A stretch of 6,925 nt of DNA, taken from assembly GCA_043804035.1 (NCBI GenBank), contig JAZDJJ010000140.1:1-6925 (forward strand). The letters are read 5' to 3'. Position 1 is the first letter of the stretch, and each line of letters starts with the position of its first letter. Positions 5,981-6,925 of this stretch are shown piece by piece. The position numbers were made by a program, and so were the translations under genes. Source of the DNA: JAZDJJ01 sp043804035. Its GTDB lineage: Bacteria; Bacteroidota; Bacteroidia; Palsa-948. The notes beneath the pieces are model-generated. The model was given only the letters and a program-made list of their open reading frames with translations. It did no database searches and was not told the origin of the DNA.

Positions 5981-6105
5981 GATTGCTTCCCATTTCATTC
6001 CTCATGGTTCGCAATGACGCTCAATTTAAACGTCATTGCGAGGGTGCTTCACCCGAAGCAATCTGCTTTTTTATCAGTGAGATTGCTTCGTTCCTCGCAA
6101 TGACG
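5981..6105. repeat. Compound extragenic inverted-repeat element, CGTCATTGCGAGG family
   Basis: Three related units lie between two minus-strand genes. Unit 1 (5981-6019) runs GATTGCTTC...GCAATGACG, unit 2 (6031-6064) is inverted, CGTCATTGCGAGG...CGAAGCAATCT, and unit 3 (6080-6105) runs AGATTGCTTCG-TT-CCTCGCAATGACG. Units 2 and 3 form a near-continuous stem: 13 perfect base pairs (6031-6043 with 6093-6105), an asymmetric interior section, then 11 perfect base pairs (6054-6064 with 6080-6090), with a 15-base loop. Inside the interior section GGGTG-CTT-CACCC (6042-6054) can fold as its own hairpin. Units 1 and 2 also pair (GCAATGACG 6011-6019 with CGTCATTGC 6031-6039). Elements with this core are widespread in bacterial genomes; the family match is recalled, not searched. 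It may also act as a terminator for the gene at 6146. Confidence 0.85.
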
Positions 6106-6145
6106 TATTACTTTTGCGTAACAATTGTATTTTGAGAGGATACGA

Positions 6146-6925
6146 TTATTTGTTAATGATTAGTTTTTTATTTATCGTTCCTTGTTCAGTTTTTAGTTGA
6201 ATGAAATAAATGCTGTTAGGCACATTAAGATTTATTATTGTTGATTTATTATTGATTATTGATGAATACACTTTTTCGCCATAAACATTGTAAATTTCTA
6301 TCTTCGCATCTGCCCTCTGCCCTTTTACATTTTCCATCTTCACAGTAAATTCTCCTCTGTTTGGATTAGGATAAATACTCACCGAATTTTCTGACGAGAG
6401 TTCATTTACAACGTTCAGAGGAGATAATTTCGCAAGAAACATATCAGTACTCCCCATACTGGTTAAAGTAGTGGAGCCAAAGATGAGAGTGGGACTCTGA
6501 AAATATCCTGCCACAAGGATATTGCCGTTTGCATCGGTGGAAACGGATTGCGCAGAATCATAATCACTTCCTCCTGCGCTTTTCGCCCAGAGGACATTTC
6601 CTGAAGCATCGTATTTGGCAAGAAACATATCAGTATAATCACCATTACCCCCCGCCTTGGTTAAAGTAGTGGAGGCAAAGCTGATAGTGGGACTCCTAAA
6701 ATTTCCTGCCACAAGGATATTGCCGTTTGCATCGGTGGAAACGGAATACGCTTCATCAAAAGAACTTCCTCCTGCGCTTTTCGCCCAGAGGACATTTCCT
6801 GAAGCATCGTATTTGGCAAGAAACATATCACGAGTATTACTCCCCGCATTGGTTAAAGTAGTGGAGCCAAAGATGATAGAGGAACTATAAAAATATCCTG
6901 CCACAAGGATATTGCCGTTTGCATC
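6146..6925 (-). CDS. T9SS-exported SBBP beta-propeller repeat protein, 3' end (partial)
   Basis: The last 259 residues of a larger secreted protein; the frame runs off the right edge, and the GTG at 6904 is an internal valine codon, not a start. The visible part begins with two full SBBP-type repeats of 64 and 66 residues plus a shorter third. Each holds DANGNILVAG(Y/N)F, SPT-like and F(G/A)STTLT strands, DMFLAKYDASGNVLWAKSAGG and a (Y/S)SVSTDANGN junction. This is the pattern of Bacteroidota secreted beta-propeller proteins. After the propeller comes a type A T9SS sorting domain of about 80 residues: SIYPNPNRGEFTVKM, IYNVYGEKVY, NLNVPNSIYFIQL and the basic end KKLIINK. It is therefore probably exported through the outer membrane and attached or released at the surface. 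The ligand is unknown. It is followed by the compound inverted repeat at 5981-6105. Confidence 0.92.
   Translation of the reverse strand, partial: DANGNILVAGYFYSSSIIFGSTTLTNAGSNTRDMFLAKYDASGNVLWAKSAGGSSFDEAYSVSTDANGNILVAGNFRSPTISFASTTLTKAGGNGDYTDMFLAKYDASGNVLWAKSAGGSDYDSAQSVSTDANGNILVAGYFQSPTLIFGSTTLTSMGSTDMFLAKLSPLNVVNELSSENSVSIYPNPNRGEFTVKMENVKGQRADAKIEIYNVYGEKVYSSIINNKSTIINLNVPNSIYFIQLKTEQGTINKKLIINK
6416..6925 (-). repeat. In-frame DNA repeats coding the SBBP propeller blades
   Basis: Units start at the GAT codon of DANGN at 6925 or further right, at 6733 and at 6535, giving lengths of 192 and 198 bases; the third unit diverges after DMFLAK into the linker and sorting domain. The segments 6566-6632 and 6764-6830 are identical over 67 bases, so the similarity is conserved in DNA and not only in protein, indicating recent duplication or ongoing conversion. 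The array likely continues to the right. Confidence 0.9.

Noticed and set aside
6109..6116. TACTTTTG on the plus strand as a promoter
   Set aside because: It matches TAnnTTTG, but no plus-strand gene lies downstream within the window.
6463..6849. Short alternative frames inside the SBBP repeats on both strands
   Set aside because: They are out-of-frame shadows that recur because the DNA itself is repeated; the SBBP and T9SS motifs fix the true frame.
1..6925. parS site near parAB
   Set aside because: No 16-base palindrome of the TGTTNCACGTGNAACA type was found by reading both strands.

Overview
The window looks like a low-GC chromosomal segment from a member of the Bacteroidota. The evidence is two cell-surface proteins ending in type A type IX secretion (T9SS, Por) sorting domains, the gene order parA - parB - DUF5683 with dapB nearby, almost no Shine-Dalgarno sequences, and -7 boxes of the Bacteroidota TAnnTTTG form. 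No genus can be named.

Layout. At 1-705 (+) is the 3' end of a secreted adhesin-like protein with two near-identical 69-residue Ig/PKD-like repeats and a T9SS tail. All other genes are on the minus strand, so they are read from right to left. At 6925-6146 is the 3' end of a second T9SS protein, made of SBBP-type beta-propeller repeats. At 5947-5264 is a UPF0173 metallo-beta-lactamase-fold hydrolase. Next come parA (5244-4435), parB (4305-3415) and a DUF5683 membrane protein (3377-2778), closely spaced and probably one transcription unit, although a hairpin with a T-run lies between parA and parB. A small two-gene module at 2522-1931 resembles a HicB antitoxin followed by a HicA toxin and has its own terminator. 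The last minus-strand gene is dapB (1538-801), which converges on the first T9SS gene.

How the genes work together. ParA and ParB are the chromosome segregation pair. DUF5683 and dapB commonly follow them in Bacteroidota, so the core is an ordinary housekeeping locus. The HicBA-like pair sits between DUF5683 and dapB and is bracketed by clusters of a short direct repeat (TTCGGCAAGCTCAATA), so it is most simply read as an accessory insertion into that neighbourhood.

The intergenic spaces are unusually rich in repeats. There is a CGTCATTGCGAGG-type inverted-repeat element upstream of the UPF0173 gene, the TTCGGCAAGCTCAATA family around hicBA, and a possible ATCCTGAAC-type remnant downstream of dapB. 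I see no tRNA, rRNA, CRISPR array, transposase, integrase or parS site. I do not see a convincing new multi-gene system. The points most worth checking are the repeat-flanked HicBA module, its putative promoter and operator, and the compound inverted repeat at 5981-6105.
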